Of a DNA stretch of 64,000 bases, positions 10,164 through 23,320 are shown one piece after another (positions within the stretch are counted from its first letter, which is position 1; every line of letters begins with the position of its first letter). Made by a program: the position numbers and the translations under genes. The stretch comes from Agapanthus africanus (taxonomy: Eukaryota > Streptophyta > Magnoliopsida > Asparagales > Amaryllidaceae), in contig JASDDO010000018.1 in assembly GCA_030015575.1 (NCBI GenBank), positions 229,943,138 through 230,007,137 on the forward strand. Direction: 5' to 3'. The notes beneath the pieces are model-generated. The model saw only the letters and a program-made list of their open reading frames with translations. It had not been told where the DNA came from and searched no databases.

Positions 10164-12950
10164 ATGTCACGCCTTAATCAAGATAATAATACGGATTATT
10201 GACCGAACCCGCTTGTTATACTGAGCTGGAGAACGTTGGTCCCGCTCCAACTTATAATTGTTATAAGACAGAGCAGGAAATTAGGGATTACCAGAATTCC
10301 CGTGCCGCCCAAACGAAGAAAGTGCATACTGATGCATCATCTTCGGGTGTGTTCGTTACAAAGAACTGTTTCTCTGTATCCTCTACGTCCTGGGTATTTG
10401 ATACCGGATCAGGATCCCAGATATGTAATCTGTTACATAGGGCTACAGATAGGTAGAGAACTGAGAACGGGTGATAAGTTTCATGAGACAGAAAACGGGG
10501 CAAGAGTTGCAGCCAAGTCTGTTGGTCACTGTCACCCTGTATTCCAAATACATTGATTCTGAACGAATGTTATTAGATACCGAACTTGATATACAAAATC
10601 ATATCAGTCTCTTTATTATTAAAGAAATGATAAAATTTTGTATTGTTGGATAATGTTTTGAACATTTCCTATATCAAAAGTTGATCGGTTCAGGCACATT
10701 ATCTAAAACCATTGATGTTCTAAATCAAACTACAGTTCTTACTATACAGAACACACACAAGAGGAACAGTTCAGAAATGAACGAATTCTTCTTGAGATAT
10801 TGTAGACTAGGTCATATCAATGCGACCCGACTAGCTGAAGTTACATATAGATGCATATTTAAATCAGTTTGAATTTACATCTTGTGAAACTTGCCAGTCA
10901 TGTCACAAAGATAAGATTACCACAGCTCTGTTTATTGGTAACAGAGAAAGAGTTGGTAAACTCTTGGGACGATACATGTTGATGTATGTAGGTCCCCTGT
11001 CTACACATGCCAAGACCGGTTCTTTGTACTTCATTACATTCTCTGATGATCTCTTTAGATTCAGACATATGTTCCTGTTGAAACACAAGTCCGAACCTTT
11101 TGAGATATTCACGGAATATAAGTTAGAAGTAGAGAACCAAAACGGGTATAAGTATCATGTCCTTTGATGTGATCAAGGAGGAGAATACTTGAGCACGGAA
11201 TTCTTGGACTTTTCTAAAGGAGAATGAGATTCTCTCTCAGCATTACTCCTCCGAATACACCATTGCACGATGGTATATCGGGGCGGAGCAGATACACCCT
11301 ATTTGATATGGTGTGCTCTATGATGAGTACTACTGAGTTTCCTATTTCCTTTTGGGAGTTATGCACTTATGAAGCTGCATACCTATTGAATAGGGTTCCA
11401 ATCAAATCAGTTGCCTACCACATCATATATGATATGGAAAGGGAAGAGCCCATATCTTAAGTTTGTTAAGATTTGGGGTTGTCCAGCCTATGTCTAAAAG
11501 CAAAATCCGGACAAGCTCGAGGCAAGGTCTGTAATGTAGAACTGGAAAGGTTCCAGCTATACAAACTACAGCAGATGATTTGAAAGAACCAAAGGATTCA
11601 ATAGTTACCAACGAACCTCAGCCTCTCCGCCGATCTAGTAGGGTTTCTCACCCACCTGAGAGTTACTTCGGTTTCTCCAAGACAGTAGGAGCGAGGATTG
11701 CATCATGAGATGATGACCCAACTAGTTTCAAGCAGGCCATCGAGAGTAGGGACTCTGTAAGAATGGCTGGATGCTTAGAGATCTGAGATGGAATCCATGT
11801 ACACCAACAAAGTATGGACTTTAGTTGCTATATCTGAAGGGTTAAATCCCCATCAGGAGCAAGTATATCTTGAGAAGATTACTTGGTGTAGATGGAAAAG
11901 TTCAGACTTTCAAAGCTAGACTTGTTAAAGGTTTTCATCATCGACCAGGCGTGGATAATGATGAAACCTTTTTCCAGTGGCTATGCTTAAGTCCATCCGG
12001 ATCCTACTTGCCACGGCTGCATACCATGACTACGATATCTGCGGTTGGGTGTCATGACTGCTCTTCTAAATGATATTTTAGAAGAGAGAGTCTATAAGTA
12101 CACAGTCAGAGGGCTTCGTAGACAGTGGGAGCAGCGGAAACGTGTGCAAGATGTTTTATATGATAAAGCAGGCATCGCGGAGTTGGAACATCTGTTTTGA
12201 TGTGTTAGTCAAAGAGTTTGACATCATCAAAATGGTAGATGAACCTTGTATAAACAAAAGGGTAGTAGGGAGTATGGTAGTGATCCTCGTAGAGTACGTG
12301 GATGACATACTCTTGATAGGGAAGGAGTTTCCTATGCTACGCTCGATCAATCTCCGCTTATCACAATGATTCTCCACATAGGATCAAAGTGATACCTCCT
12401 AAATCCTGGGTTTTGGATCTATGAGCTAGATCTAATTGGATATTAGGATACTCACTAGTTGTAGTGAGATGGTATCAATCGATCCTGGGGAGAATCACTG
12501 GAAGGGTTCCAGGGTGATAAGGACGACTGAAAGTCAGTCACATGCATTGTCTTTACCTTCAGTAATGGGACGGTATGTTGGAAGAGTTCCAAGCTAGATA
12601 CCGTTGCTAACTAGACGATAAAGGCAGGATAAATCGCTACTTAAGATGCTACCAAAGAGGCTGTTTGGGTGTAAATTGGTTCATGAGATGAACTACGTTC
12701 CTACCATTGTGAGACAATGGAGTTGTTGCTTATGCCAAGGAACGCCGGTCCCATCAGTGATCTAGACATATTCTAAGGCAGTGTCACCTGATCATGGAGA
12801 TGGTTGATCTCCAGTGTGATCGAGGTTAGGAGAACAGACTCAGAGGACAACACGGCGGATCCACTCATAAAGGCCTTTTTCCAGAGAGAGACTTTTACGG
12901 GATGGTTGAGTATGAGATACTACAACCACTGCTATTAGATGGCCCTAGTG
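10164..12950 (+). pseudogene. Degenerate gag-pol remnant of element A
   Basis: Short frames keep recognisable copia pieces in order: a protease segment with FDTGSGSQICN (about 10320-10440), the pre-integrase zinc region with CRLGHINATRLAE (10681-10872), integrase core pieces (10960-11460), RT with KQASRSWNICFD and VEYVDDILLIG (11870-12377) and scattered RNase H sequence to about 12950. Gag is missing apart from a piece that may be a decayed zinc-knuckle region (10199-10320). Against the intact protein of D, sequence is also missing after the integrase (near 11530) and between RT and RNase H (near 12380-12480). Many stops and frameshifts remain, so no functional product is expected. Confidence 0.85.
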
Positions 12951-12962
12951 CAAGTTGGAGAT
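12945..12962 (+). promoter_or_regulatory. Polypurine tract region of element A
   Basis: GTGCAAGTTGGAGATTT-type sequence directly before the 3' LTR. The corresponding tract in B, D and J reads GTGCAAGTGGGAGAT, so this copy has one purine interrupted. Confidence 0.7.
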
Positions 12963-15156
12963 TTTTAGTTATATGTATGCCCTAGAGGCCATTACTATAC
13001 ATAAGATGTACATTACAGTGGATGCTTGGACATATATAAGGAGGACTTTCTTGCTCGGCATGATAGTATGCTATCTGGTTACTCTTTACCTTAACGTGTA
13101 CACTGATTGTCTCTCTGTTACATGTTGGTAAAGCCCTTAGGATGTGTACTTGACTACCTGGACTATGATGCGGATCATACTAGTGGGGACATGGTAGTCC
13201 ATAAGTACATCCTTCAAGGTCCCTAGTCGTGGGTGTATCGAGACGGGGCATCGATATACCAGAGTAGACTAGAGTATACCTTCTCGACCCATACAGATGG
13301 GCGATGGATGATCCCATATCCATTGGTGTTTGACATCAGAGATGATATACGGGTGCTCAGTGGAGACTGGGTACACAGGACGGACTCGCCGAGAACTCCC
13401 AGATGGTATTATAACTTACGTCAGATGGCAGTTCTCTGGTGACACTGGTACAGAGTTGTCTGTTGACCTGAGATCGTCATAGAGTCTTGTGTGATTCCCA
13501 CTGTGCTTTGATTTCCATCTTACCACGTCCAAGAGGGCGTGCAAAACGGTGGTTTTTAGGTATAGTCCCGAATCACATGGAGGCAATGAGCGATAGGAGG
13601 GGATTCGGCACTCCCAGTATAGGGAGTTGATGTTGCGCTGTGTTCGATTGGCTATAACCGGAAATCCCTGGCCAGGGTTGCTGAGATTTTCTGTTAAGTG
13701 TTACCAGTAGTTTCTCGAACTGTTATAGACCTCATATCGACACGACTTATCGAGCTATTGGGGTCTGACGTTTACCACCCCTAGGCGAGATATGCGACAT
13801 ATCAGACGACGAGACCGGACTGTACGGTAAGTGTTACTGGTTGGATTCACAGGAGTGTGATCGGGCTTGCTCGTCGATCTTCTGATCGCTCAATACCCGG
13901 GTGGCCGTTACGTTTAGCAGACCGCTTGCGGCTTGTGGGTGTTTGATATGATCATCACCCGCTGCCGGCGTATTGACGAGTCTTTAGAGTCCTACACAGA
14001 GGTTTCCTGGCTCAAGCGAAACGAAATAGGAGTGCATATGAGATATGTGCGGGACCGAGAATAATGCGTGTATGTGATACCGTATTCTATTCTCGTGATG
14101 AATGTATCGAATGGTTGTATACGATATAACCTAGTTATCGAATCGAGGATTGATTCGATAAGTCGATACATTGGATATTAGTCGGTCATATACGATATGA
14201 CCGGATCGTTAAATCAAGTGTTGATTTAATGATTTAATGTATAATTATATATTTGATATATCACTTTACATTAACTAATATTGGTTCACTTAAGATATAT
14301 TTTTCTCACTTGTTTTTACACAAGTTGTATATGTGATATACTTTTGTGCACAAGATTGTATCATGTTTGATGATACATGCAAACTTGGGTGTGTATGATT
14401 AAACCATGGTTATGTTAATGGTTAGGGTTTTGATTTACTTATTTAGTTATTCATTTTATTTATTTTTGGGCAAAATATATCATGGTGGCTTTCTTTGTTT
14501 GCTACTTGAAGCTTCTTGAAGCTTTGAATAGTCTTGCTAGTTTGTCTTTTGTCTTAACCCTAACCATAGTTTATTCTCTACACCTAACTATGGTTGCAAT
14601 TATGATAAGTATCATATTATTTTCTATTTCAAAATGACTTATCATAATTCATTTTCTTCTTCTTCTTCTTCAACAAAAGAAGAAAACTTGCAACCATTAA
14701 TGGCAATATGAGAAAAAGAGAGAGAAATCCAATTCTAAAGTGAACCCACTTCCTATTTCTTCATCCTCTACCACTTGCCAAGTAGTATAGGGTGTTTTCT
14801 TCACAAGTTTCTTGACTTGGTGAAGTTGGAGCTTGATCTTGTGTTGCCTCGACGTAGATCATCTTCGGCATCGAAGTCGACGACCTAGCCCAATCATTTC
14901 TTCGATGAAACCACCGCGAGAGTCCGGGATCCGATGGGTACAGCGGAGGGACTTCATCACGGAGCTATGGAGGTGGAGGACCGGGTCTACGAAGGTTGTA
15001 TTTCCGTTCACTTAGCACTAAAGTAGTTTAGTAGCTTTTCGTTTCGCCTAAACTCTAGTTAACGATCCGTATTAGGGTTTCTCGTCACCGGAATTTTTTG
15101 AATTTGGCATGATTGATGCCTTGTGAGACTTTTATTGTGTGCCTAGGAACCCTACA
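12963..15156 (+). mobile_element. 3' LTR of element A
   Basis: It is collinear with the 5' LTR and ends in the same CCTACA. The expected terminal TG has become TT, a mutation after insertion. It is followed directly by the TSD. Confidence 0.93.
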
Positions 15157-15161
15157 GACAT
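15157..15161. repeat. Right target-site duplication of element A
   Basis: GACAT, identical to 4656-4660. Confidence 0.9.
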
Positions 15162-16246
15162 CTACCTGGAGACCGTTACGTGCAGCTAGTACCGCTTGCG
15201 GCCTGTGGTTAAACCCACTTTCAGTGTAGTGTCGAATCTTTAGAGTCTCACATAGAGAGTTTCCCTGCACCGGCCAAAAGGTGTAGAGGCCGTATGGTTT
15301 TACGGCAGGGTTTCGATCACTTATGTGCACTTGTACGCTATGATTTCGGGCGGATAATACTTGTGGGCTTTGGTTTAAGCCGGATCCTAGTATTATATTG
15401 ATGGATCAGTTTCGTCTCTTTGTATTCGTGTTTCTCGGATAACTAATGCGGGTATGTATATACGAATGAGAGAGGTATAGAAGGAGACACCTCATTAGGG
15501 TTTTGACTATTGACTTGATTAAAACAATTATGATGTGGAGGAAAGTATTTTTTATTTTTGTAAATGATAATTGAGGCATGGCTACTAGTTTTGACTACTT
15601 GACTTTGTTTGACCATTTGACTTGGCTTGACCACTTGACTTGGTTTGACTATTTGACTTAGATATTTTTGTGAGATATTTTGTGGCCTAGTTATTTTCAT
15701 GAGATATTTTTCATGCCATGCTTGTGGTCATGTTAAGTTAGCCATCTCATTTTATCATATCATTATCAAAAATCATTTCTCTTTCTTCAAGCTAGCTCTC
15801 TTCTTCTTCCTCACATCAAAACCTTAAAAGCTCTCATGTGTTGAGAATCCTAGGGTTTCAAGAGACAAATAAATCCATCTTCATATTCTACATCACCTAG
15901 GCCATCAAGTTTAGCAAGCTTATTGCCCTAGTTACCTCGGTTTTGAGGTGGAGCTCGGACTATAGACTCTCGGGTGGATCGTTTTTGACTCGAGGAAGCC
16001 GTTGAAGAAGCTACGATCCGAATCGATCCTTGGAGCCTACGTAGACAAGGAGGATAGCGATGAAGACCCGAATGACATGAATCATGAGGTATAACTTCGT
16101 ATCCGAGTAGTTAAACCTCAAGTAGTTTGCTAGCTAGGGTTTATAGACGATCCTTGGTTCTAGTCGGTGTTGCGAAGCTCGTAAAAATCATTTTTTGCAA
16201 ATTCCGCCTCTCCGCGAACACGTGGGGTGCGCGAAATCAACTTACA
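15162..16246 (+). mobile_element. Copia LTR fragment F, right part
   Basis: It continues the LTR from 4660 and matches the D-family LTR on the opposite strand through to its end: a shared 3' segment with TTCCGCCTC and a terminal ACTTACA at 16246. No primer site follows, so this is a solo or truncated LTR. The block 15591-15661 is a dense array of TTGAC elements. Confidence 0.75.
15591..15661 (+). promoter_or_regulatory. Array of W-box-like TTGAC motifs in LTR F
   Basis: About eight TTGACT or TTGACC hexamers lie within 71 bp, with further copies near 15499. TTGAC[C/T] is the WRKY-factor W-box (established). The D LTR has a shorter array at the homologous place. Confidence 0.55.
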
Positions 16247-16639
16247 GTTTATTCTGGAGTCGAGTCTATAAATACCAGAACAGATATTGAGAAAGGAACA
16301 ACATATACCTTTTTTCCATTTTTGTTTAGTTTTGGTTTAGCTTGAGAGTTGAGTGGGTTTCAACTTGGTTTCTTCTTCTTCTCTCTTGAAGATTTCTTTT
16401 GGGTGCTTCATTATGGAGGTTGAACAAGTTACCAATATCTTATACCTAAACTTCTTCAAGTGTTAATAATATTGTTTTTTCTTTGATTACTTGCTTCTTT
16501 TTCTTATTTGCTTTTCTTTTTATCATGCTTAACTAATATCTTTGGTTGTGGTTATGGTGAGGATGTGAGATGAATGGCTTTGCCTTCCTCCTCCTCTTGT
16601 TAATGTTTAATGTGTATCATGGGAGTCTAAGCTTAGTAT
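16247..16639. other. Unassigned segment L, left part
   Basis: Sequence between the end of LTR F and element B. A TATAAATA box (16267-16274) followed by pyrimidine-rich sequence suggests part of an LTR promoter and leader, possibly Ty3-type. It contains no credible reading frame. Its continuation after B begins at 27272. Confidence 0.3.
16635..16639. repeat. Left target-site duplication of element B
   Basis: AGTAT, matching 27272-27276. Confidence 0.9.
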
Positions 16640-18739
16640 TGAAAGGTTTGCCTAGCACCCTATGTAGAGTTTTGAAGCATCACATGTCTCAAAGTTTAGA
16701 TTTTTATGGTGCTAAACAAGCATACAAAGGAATCGATCCTAGAAAATTAGGGTTTCGAAAGTTAAGCGAATAAAAACTAGGGTTTTGAGACTACAACCTT
16801 TGTAGCTTCCTTTCGCTGGACTCTTTGGTCTCTTGGGTTTTGGAAGAAGATCCTCTTGAAGTCCTCTCACGTCCACGACGATCCACCCGGAGTTCCTCGT
16901 CCAAGCTCGCAACTTCGATTATCAAGATGAGAATCGAAGAGAACACTCTAAACAAGTTGGCTAAACTTGTGTAGAATGATGTTGTGGTTTAGATTCTCAC
17001 TTCAAAAACCTTTCTTTATGTGTGTTTTACTCACTAGAAAAAACTAGAGAGCAAATGGTGAAGGAGGAAGAAGATGGAGGTTTTCTTTTTCACAAGAGTA
17101 AAAATGATTACCATGAAAAGAAATGAAATATATCTTTATATATTTTATTTCTTCTCACTACAAACCATGGTTAAATGATGGAGACATTATTTAACTTGAG
17201 TTTTAAAACACAATGAGAAGGATAACTTATGGTTAGAAGTAGGTGAGCATGGTTAGGTTTAAAGAAGAATGTAGAAGCAAGCAAGAATTATCCTTATCTT
17301 TTCTATTTTGTTTTAAACAATAAATCAAATAATAATCCATATATTCAACCATGGTGTGAGTCTTATATTGCCACCATTTCCATGTGTAAACAACCATGAT
17401 AGACGGGTGTATGTATGTATGTATGTATGTATGTATGCACATCCATATGTGCATGAAACGAGTAAGAAAGAAAGAAAGAAAAACATACATGCATGCACAC
17501 ATCCATCATCCAAAAAAAGGTTTTAAGTGAGAAAACTAATGGTTAAATGATAAATCAACACTTGATTTATCAATCCGGCCATATCACATATGACCCTACC
17601 AAAAGCAAGCCGCCCGATCAATGTACGTATCATATACGCGCATTTTAATCGGGTCCATGCGCATATCGCATACGCGCACCACAACGTTTCGCCTGGACTA
17701 GGTAACTCCTGTGTGGGACTCTAAGACTCGTCAATACGCCGGCAGAGGATGATGATCCTATCAAGTACCCCCAAGCCGCAAGCGGTCAGCTAAACGTAAC
17801 GGCCACCCGGGTATTGAGCGATCAGAAGAAAACAAGCGAACCTGCTACAACTCCCGTCGAGCCAACCGGCAACACTACCGTACAGTCCGGTCTCTTCGTC
17901 AAATATGCTGCATATCGAGCCTAGGGATGGTCACGTCGAACCCAATTACTCAATAAGTCGTGCCGGTGAATGGTCTATAACAGATCGAGAAACTACTGAT
18001 AACACTTATCAGCAAATCTCAGCAGCCCTGGCCAGGGACTTACTGATATAACCAGTCGGGCACAGCACAACATCAACTCCCAATACCGGGAGAGACGAAA
18101 CCCCTCCTATCGCTCATTGTTTCGTGTGTCTCGGGACTGTACTCAATGGCCACCTGTTTGCACGACTCAGTAGAGCCGTGGTAGGGTGGCAATCAAAGTA
18201 CAGTGGGAGAACACACAAGACTCTATGACGATCTCGGGTCTACAGACTAACCTGTACCAGTGTCACCTGAGAATTGCTATCCGACGATAGATATAATTCC
18301 ATATAGGAGTTCTCGGTGAGTCCGTCCAGTGTACCCAGTCACCACTGAGCACCCGTATATGATCTTGATGTCAAACATCGATGAATGTGGGAACATTCAT
18401 CGCCCATCGTATGGGTCTAGTATCATATACGCTAGTCTACTCTGGTATATCAATGCCCCGTCTCGATATACCTACGACTAGGGACTTTCCAGGATATGCT
18501 TATAGACTACAGATGTCCCACTAGTATGATCTCCATCATAATCAGAGTAGTCAAGCCGATATCCTCAGGGCTTTATCAGCATGTATGAATGAATAAAAGC
18601 ATGATCAAATCAACATGTCAGATAAAGAAGAACTAGATAGCATATTATCATGTTGAGCAAGAATGCATACTGAATATATATACATGTACAAATACATCCA
18701 CTATCATATAATGGCCTCTAGGGCATACATATATCAACA
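16640..18739 (-). mobile_element. 3' LTR of element B
   Basis: On the plus strand it reads from TGAAAGG to ATCAACA and pairs with 25168-27271. A GTAT microsatellite near 17408-17437 has about two more units than the other LTR, and the GAAA tract near 17463 has one fewer. Confidence 0.93.
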
Positions 18740-18755
18740 ATCTCCCACTTGCACT
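18740..18755 (-). promoter_or_regulatory. Polypurine tract of element B
   Basis: On the minus strand AGTGCAAGTGGGAGAT directly precedes the 3' LTR. It abuts the end of the pol frame. Confidence 0.85.
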
Positions 18756-20556
18756 AAGGCCAGTTATTGGCGTATCTTATACCCAACATCTCAAAAAGTC
18801 GCTCATGCTGCGGCTGAGGGGGGGCCTTGGTGAATGGATCCGCGGCGTTATTCTTTGTGTCTACTTTCCCAATCTCGATCTCGCGGCGATCTACAATCTC
18901 CCGGATCAAATGAAAACGCCTCAGGATGTGTCTGGACCGCTGATGGGATCTGGGCTCCTTGGCTAGCGCCATAGCCCCATTATTATCACAATACAGAGGT
19001 ATTGGATCAATAATGGTTGGAACTACTCCTAGCTCCGAGACGAACTTCTTCATCCAGACGGCTTCCTTGGCAGCATCATTTGAAGCAATGTACTCAGCTT
19101 CCATCGTAGAGTCTACAACGGTATCTTGTTTGGAACTCTTCCAACTCACCGCCCCTCCATTGAGGGTAAATACAAACCCAGAGATAGATTTGCTGTCGTC
19201 CTTATCGCTCTGGAAGCTCGAATCGGTAAAGGCCTCCATTTGGAGATCTTCATTACCATACACCAAGAACAATTCTTTAGTCCTTCGTAAGTACTTAAGA
19301 ATGTTATTCACAGCTGTCCAGTGGTTCTCCCCTGGGTTGGATTGATACCTGCTTACAACACTAAGTGCATAAGCTACATCTGGGCGTGTACATAACATAG
19401 CATACATTATAGATCCTACTGCCGAAGCATAGGGTATAACACTCATGCGAGCTCTCTCTTCATCGGTCTTTGGACAAGAATCCTTGGAGAGAGTGACTCC
19501 ATGGCAAGTGGGTAAGGCACCCCGCTTGGAGTCTTCCATACTAAACCTTTTTAGGATAGTGTCAATGTACCTGGTTTGGGACAATCCCAATAACCTTTTG
19601 GATCTATCCCTATAGATCCTTATGCCCAGATTATATGTGGCATCACCCAGGTCCTTCATGGAGAACCTCAGTGATAAGAAAGATTTGACCGATTGTAGCA
19701 TAGGAATATCATTTCCTATCAGAAGAATGTCATCCACGTACAATACGAGGAATGTGACAGCTCTCCCTACAGCCTTCTTATAAACACAAGGTTCATCTGG
19801 ATTTTTGATGAAATCAAACTCTTTGATGACATCATCGAAACAGATGTTCCAACTCCGTGATGCCTGCTTTAACCCATATATGGATTTAAGCAATTTACAT
19901 GCTTTCCCGCTGCTCCCACTGTCAATGAAGCCCTCTGGCTGATCCATATAAACGCATTCTTCTAAATTTCCATTTAGAAATGCAGTTTTAACGTCCATCT
20001 GCCATATTTCATAGTCGTAGTGAGCAGCAATAGCAAGTAGGATCCGAATGGATTTAAGCATGGCTACGGGAGAAAAAGTCTCGTCATAGTCCAAACCTGG
20101 TCTTTGACGAAAACCCTTCGCCACGAGTCTTGCCTTATAGGTCTCCACCTGCCCATATACACCAATCTTTCTTTTAAAGATCCATTTGCACCCCACAGGT
20201 TTTACCCCAGGGGGTACAACGTCCAAAGTCCATACTTTGTTGGTGTACATAGACTCCATTTCGGATCTCATGGCATCCAGCCACTTCACAGAGTCTCTAC
20301 TCGCGATAGCTTTCTGAAAACTGGTAGGATCATCATCATCCATGATACAGTCTTCTCTGTCACCATCAATGAGGAAACCGTAGTACCTCTCCGGAGGGAG
20401 AGAAGTCCTACCAGACCTACGGAGTGGCCGAGGTTCTTTATTTTCTGTTGTAACAGCCGGTTCAACCAAATCGTCATTTGTAGTTTGCGTCTCCAGAACC
20501 TCTTCTAGATCCACCACCTTGCCATCATCTTTATCTGTGAAAAACTCTTTTTCCAA
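18754..20556 (-). pseudogene. RT-RNase H part of the B polyprotein (600 codons open)
   Basis: The frame encodes the reverse transcriptase with WIFKRKIG, VAKGFRQRPGLDYDETFSPV and the catalytic YVDD (in FLVLYVDDILLIGN). RNase H follows with FTDSSFQSDKDD, STMEAEY and YCDNNGA, ending at ...RYANNWP*. In the intact relative D these domains are the C-terminal part of one polyprotein, so this frame is not an independent gene. It begins at an internal Met after a frameshift near 20557. Enzyme motifs are complete, but it lacks an in-frame gag-integrase lead. Confidence 0.88.
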
Positions 20557-21400
20557 GATGTGGCATACTGAGAAACAAACACTTTTTGTTCCTCTTTGTG
20601 GTAGAACAGATATCCATAAGAATTCTTTGGATATCCCACAAAGTTACACATGACTGACAGTGTCTCGAGTTTGTCCGGATTCTGCTTTTAAACATAGGCC
20701 GGGCAACCCCAAATCTTAATTCTCTTAAGAGATGGTCTCTTCCCATGCCAAATCTCATATGACGTGGTAGACACGGCTTTGGTTGGAACCCTGTTTAGCA
20801 GAAATGCTGCAGTCTCCAATGCATGCCCCCAAAACGAGACTGGTAACTCAGCGTCACTCATCATTGACCGGATCATATCTAATAGGGTCCTATTCCGTCG
20901 TTCTGACACACCGTTGTGCTGTGGTGTGTAAGGAGGAGTGAGCTGAGAGAGAATCCCATTCTCTTTTAGGAAGTTTGCAAATTCTGTACTGAGATACTCA
21001 CCACCTCGATCTAATCGAAGCATCTTAATACTCAAGCCGGTTTATTTTTCTACTTCTTGTTTATATTCAATGAATTTCTCGAAAGCGTCGGACTTGTGCT
21101 TTAATAAAAATACATGACCGAATCTTGAGAAATCGTCAGTGAATGTAATGAAGTATGAAAAACCGCCTCTAGCCTGTATAGACATCGGTCCACATACATC
21201 ACTATGTATGAGGCCTAGGAGCTGAGTAGCTCTTTCTCCGTGTCCGGTAAACGGAGTTTTGGTCATTTTACCCTTGATACAAGACTAGCAAGTCGCATAA
21301 GATTTATATTCAAAAGAGTTTAAATATCCACGTTTGTGTAACTTGTTTAGTCTTGTTTCGTTAATATGACCAAGTCTACAGTGCCAAAGAAAAGCTTCAT
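20557..21400 (-). pseudogene. Integrase part of the B polyprotein, broken
   Basis: Integrase sequence lies in pieces 21266-21042 (HSDVCGPM, first catalytic Asp) and 21035-20688 (LDRGGEYLS with the second Asp, VSERRNRT with the Glu). Compared with D, an in-frame TAA replaces a Gln codon at about 21041, a TAG replaces a Gln in the CxxC zinc segment near 21285, a TAA follows CPAYV near 20687, and a frameshift separates it from the RT frame. Confidence 0.85.
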
Positions 21401-21457
21401 TTAATTCTGAAAGTTTTCTTTTATTAGTGTGTTGTATACTGAAAACTGTGTGTTGAT

Positions 21458-22099
21458 TTAGGACATATATTCCGTTATTAAGCGTACATACCCAACCAAC
21501 ATTTGATTCAGGTGAATGTTCATAACATTGTTCTGCAATACAAAATTATATCCTTCATTGTCCAACAAAGAAACGGATATTATATTACATAGCATACTTG
21601 GTACAAAATAACATGGATTCAAAACCAAAATACATCCAGATGGCAACCCCAAGTGATACTCTCCCACTGCGACTGTATGTACATTGGAACCATTTCCAAC
21701 GCGGAGAGTATGGTCACCTGTCTTCAAAACCTTGCTATTTTTCAGCCCCTGCATAGAATTGCAAATGTGAGAACCTGAACCGGTATCCAATACCCAGGAA
21801 GCAGAGTTCATTGAAAAACAGTTTTCTGTCACAAACGCACCTGAAGCAGAAGCATCCCCATGCTTCTTCTTGAGACTTAAGTACTCCGTGCAGTTGCGCT
21901 TCCAATGTCCTGTCTTGTGGCAATGAAAACATTCGCCCTTCCCCGAGTCTCCAGCCTTGGACTTTTCCTTTCCCTTCACCTTTTTAACTCCACCTTTAGG
22001 ATTGGTGGGCTTCTTCTTTTTCTTTCCCTTGGCCTTAGCTTTCGGGCGAGAAGAAGAATATTGTCCAATAGTCATAACGGGAGTTCTTGCTGACTTCAT
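21458..22099 (-). pseudogene. Gag C-terminus and protease part of the B polyprotein
   Basis: This 213-codon open piece carries a basic K/G-rich stretch, the zinc knuckle CFHCHKTGHWKRNC (CX2CX4HX4C, which binds RNA in Gag) and the aspartic protease site WVLDTGSGSHIC. It is cut from the upstream gag by a TAG just before its first Met, where D has a Glu codon. Confidence 0.85.
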
Positions 22100-22222
22100 A
22101 GTGCTCTATGCACTCCTTAACATATTAAGGAGTTCAGGGAGTTCCTTCTCCATGCCATGCATGTTGAAGTTCACTATGAACTGAGCAAAGGTGGAGGGAA
22201 GGGACTGCAGAATAATATCTAT

Positions 22223-22690
22223 CTATTGTTCATTGTCCATCGTCCATCCAAGGTACTCAAGCTCTTCTGTAAGAGCTATCATCTTTAGAACATGGTCTCC
22301 TACTTGTGTGCCAGGGGCCATTCGCATCTGAAACAATTTCTTTGATGCTTCGTATCGTAATACGCGGGATTGCTCTCCATACAACTCCTTTGTATGAAGC
22401 AATATATCGTGAATGTCCATGTCCTCATGCTGCTTTTGATGTGTGTTGTCCATCGATGCAAGCGCGAGGCATTTGGCCGTGGCACGGTCAGCGTCCCATG
22501 TCTTGCGGACTTCAATGTCCGCAACTGAAGATTTTGGACCTGGGACGGGCGGGGCTGAAACCGTGAGGACATATGATACTTTATCATAAGTCAAGGCGAT
22601 TTTCAGATTCCTCAGCCAGTCTTTATAGTTGGTCCCATTCAGTTTTCTTTTATCAAGTAGAAGCTTAAGTCCAGTTATGGGTATCTGCCA
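22223..22690 (-). pseudogene. Gag N-terminal part of the B polyprotein
   Basis: The open piece 22594-22223 and the sequence upstream of it to about 22680 match the start of the D Gag: TGLKLLLDK-type opening, NYKDWLRN, then APPVPGP and HTKELYGEQSR. No in-frame ATG is visible at the expected start, since the nearby ATG is out of frame. A TAG ends the piece at about 22222. Confidence 0.8.
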
Positions 22691-23111
22691 TTAAGAGAGA
22701 GAAAAGAATACACTCAGCGAAAGCTCTTGCATAGATCAGATTGGTTATTATCTTGTCTAATCGATATTTCCCACTGCTTTTATCGAGTTTTTCTTTCAAA
22801 ACTTAAAAAGAAAAACTAGCCAGGATTAATTACAGTCTACAACTTGTTCAGCCAGGCCAGTGTCGGTACTTGAGGGAGGTTCCCCGTGCTTTCGTACGGA
22901 CCTAATTAGAGTAAACCTTGTTTTCCCAGAGGCGGAGCCCCGTTAACACCTTTCTAGACACCTAATGAGTTAGCTAATTGTAAACTGTAAAACTCTCCTA
23001 GGAGCAACTATTGCCCACAGTGGGATCGGGATCCAACCATCACATGGAAGGTATGCAATCTCATTGCAAATTTCAACTATTGAAATTCCCGATGTGGTTT
23101 TTACCCCTAGC

Positions 23112-23320
23112 ACTTATGACCTTAACTATGGTCAACAAATCATAAGTACCAATCAAGTTCTACCCGTCATTTCTTGATTAATTAGACCCACTCATATGAC
23201 CCTTAACTAAGGTCAACAAAGTCATAAGAATGTCCTAATTAATCTGCATCATATGCAATGTTGGAAGACATCACTTAGCTACCGTACACTACGCCTTAAC
23301 TATAGTCAACAAACGTAGTA
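23112..23320 (-). repeat. Three iterated hairpin motifs in leader of B
   Basis: On the plus strand the cores read CCTTAACTATGGTCAACAAA, CCTTAACTAAGGTCAACAAA and CCTTAACTATAGTCAACAAA, at about 23121, 23201 and 23294. Their flanks pair: CTTATGA/TCATAAG, TATGAC/GTCATA and GTAC..ACTACG/CGTAGTAC. Confidence 0.75.

Larger units (their letters stand above)
4661..15156 (+). mobile_element. Element A: complete Ty1/copia (Angela-type) retrotransposon with degenerate gag-pol
   Basis: Both LTRs (2200 and 2194 bp), an initiator-tRNA-Met primer site, a polypurine tract and a 5-bp TSD are present, giving a complete 10.5-kb insertion. The coding region (about 10164-12950) is a series of short frames whose residual peptides match the protease, integrase, RT and RNase H of the Angela/BARE lineage, as judged from the intact relative D in this window. 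The N-terminal part of gag is missing. Element J carries the same deletions, so A probably moved in this defective state with proteins from another element. It sits inside LTR fragment F. Confidence 0.93.

Noticed and set aside
6537-15015. Identical 60-aa frames at 6537 and 14833
   Set aside because: They sit at the same place in the two LTRs of A. The conservation is that of the LTR, and no other LTR of the family keeps the frame.
18959-20508. 128- and 134-aa plus-strand frames
   Set aside because: They are antisense to the RT-RNase H frame of B. Comparable antisense frames appear at the same places in D (57407 and 58336), as expected from shared coding sequence.
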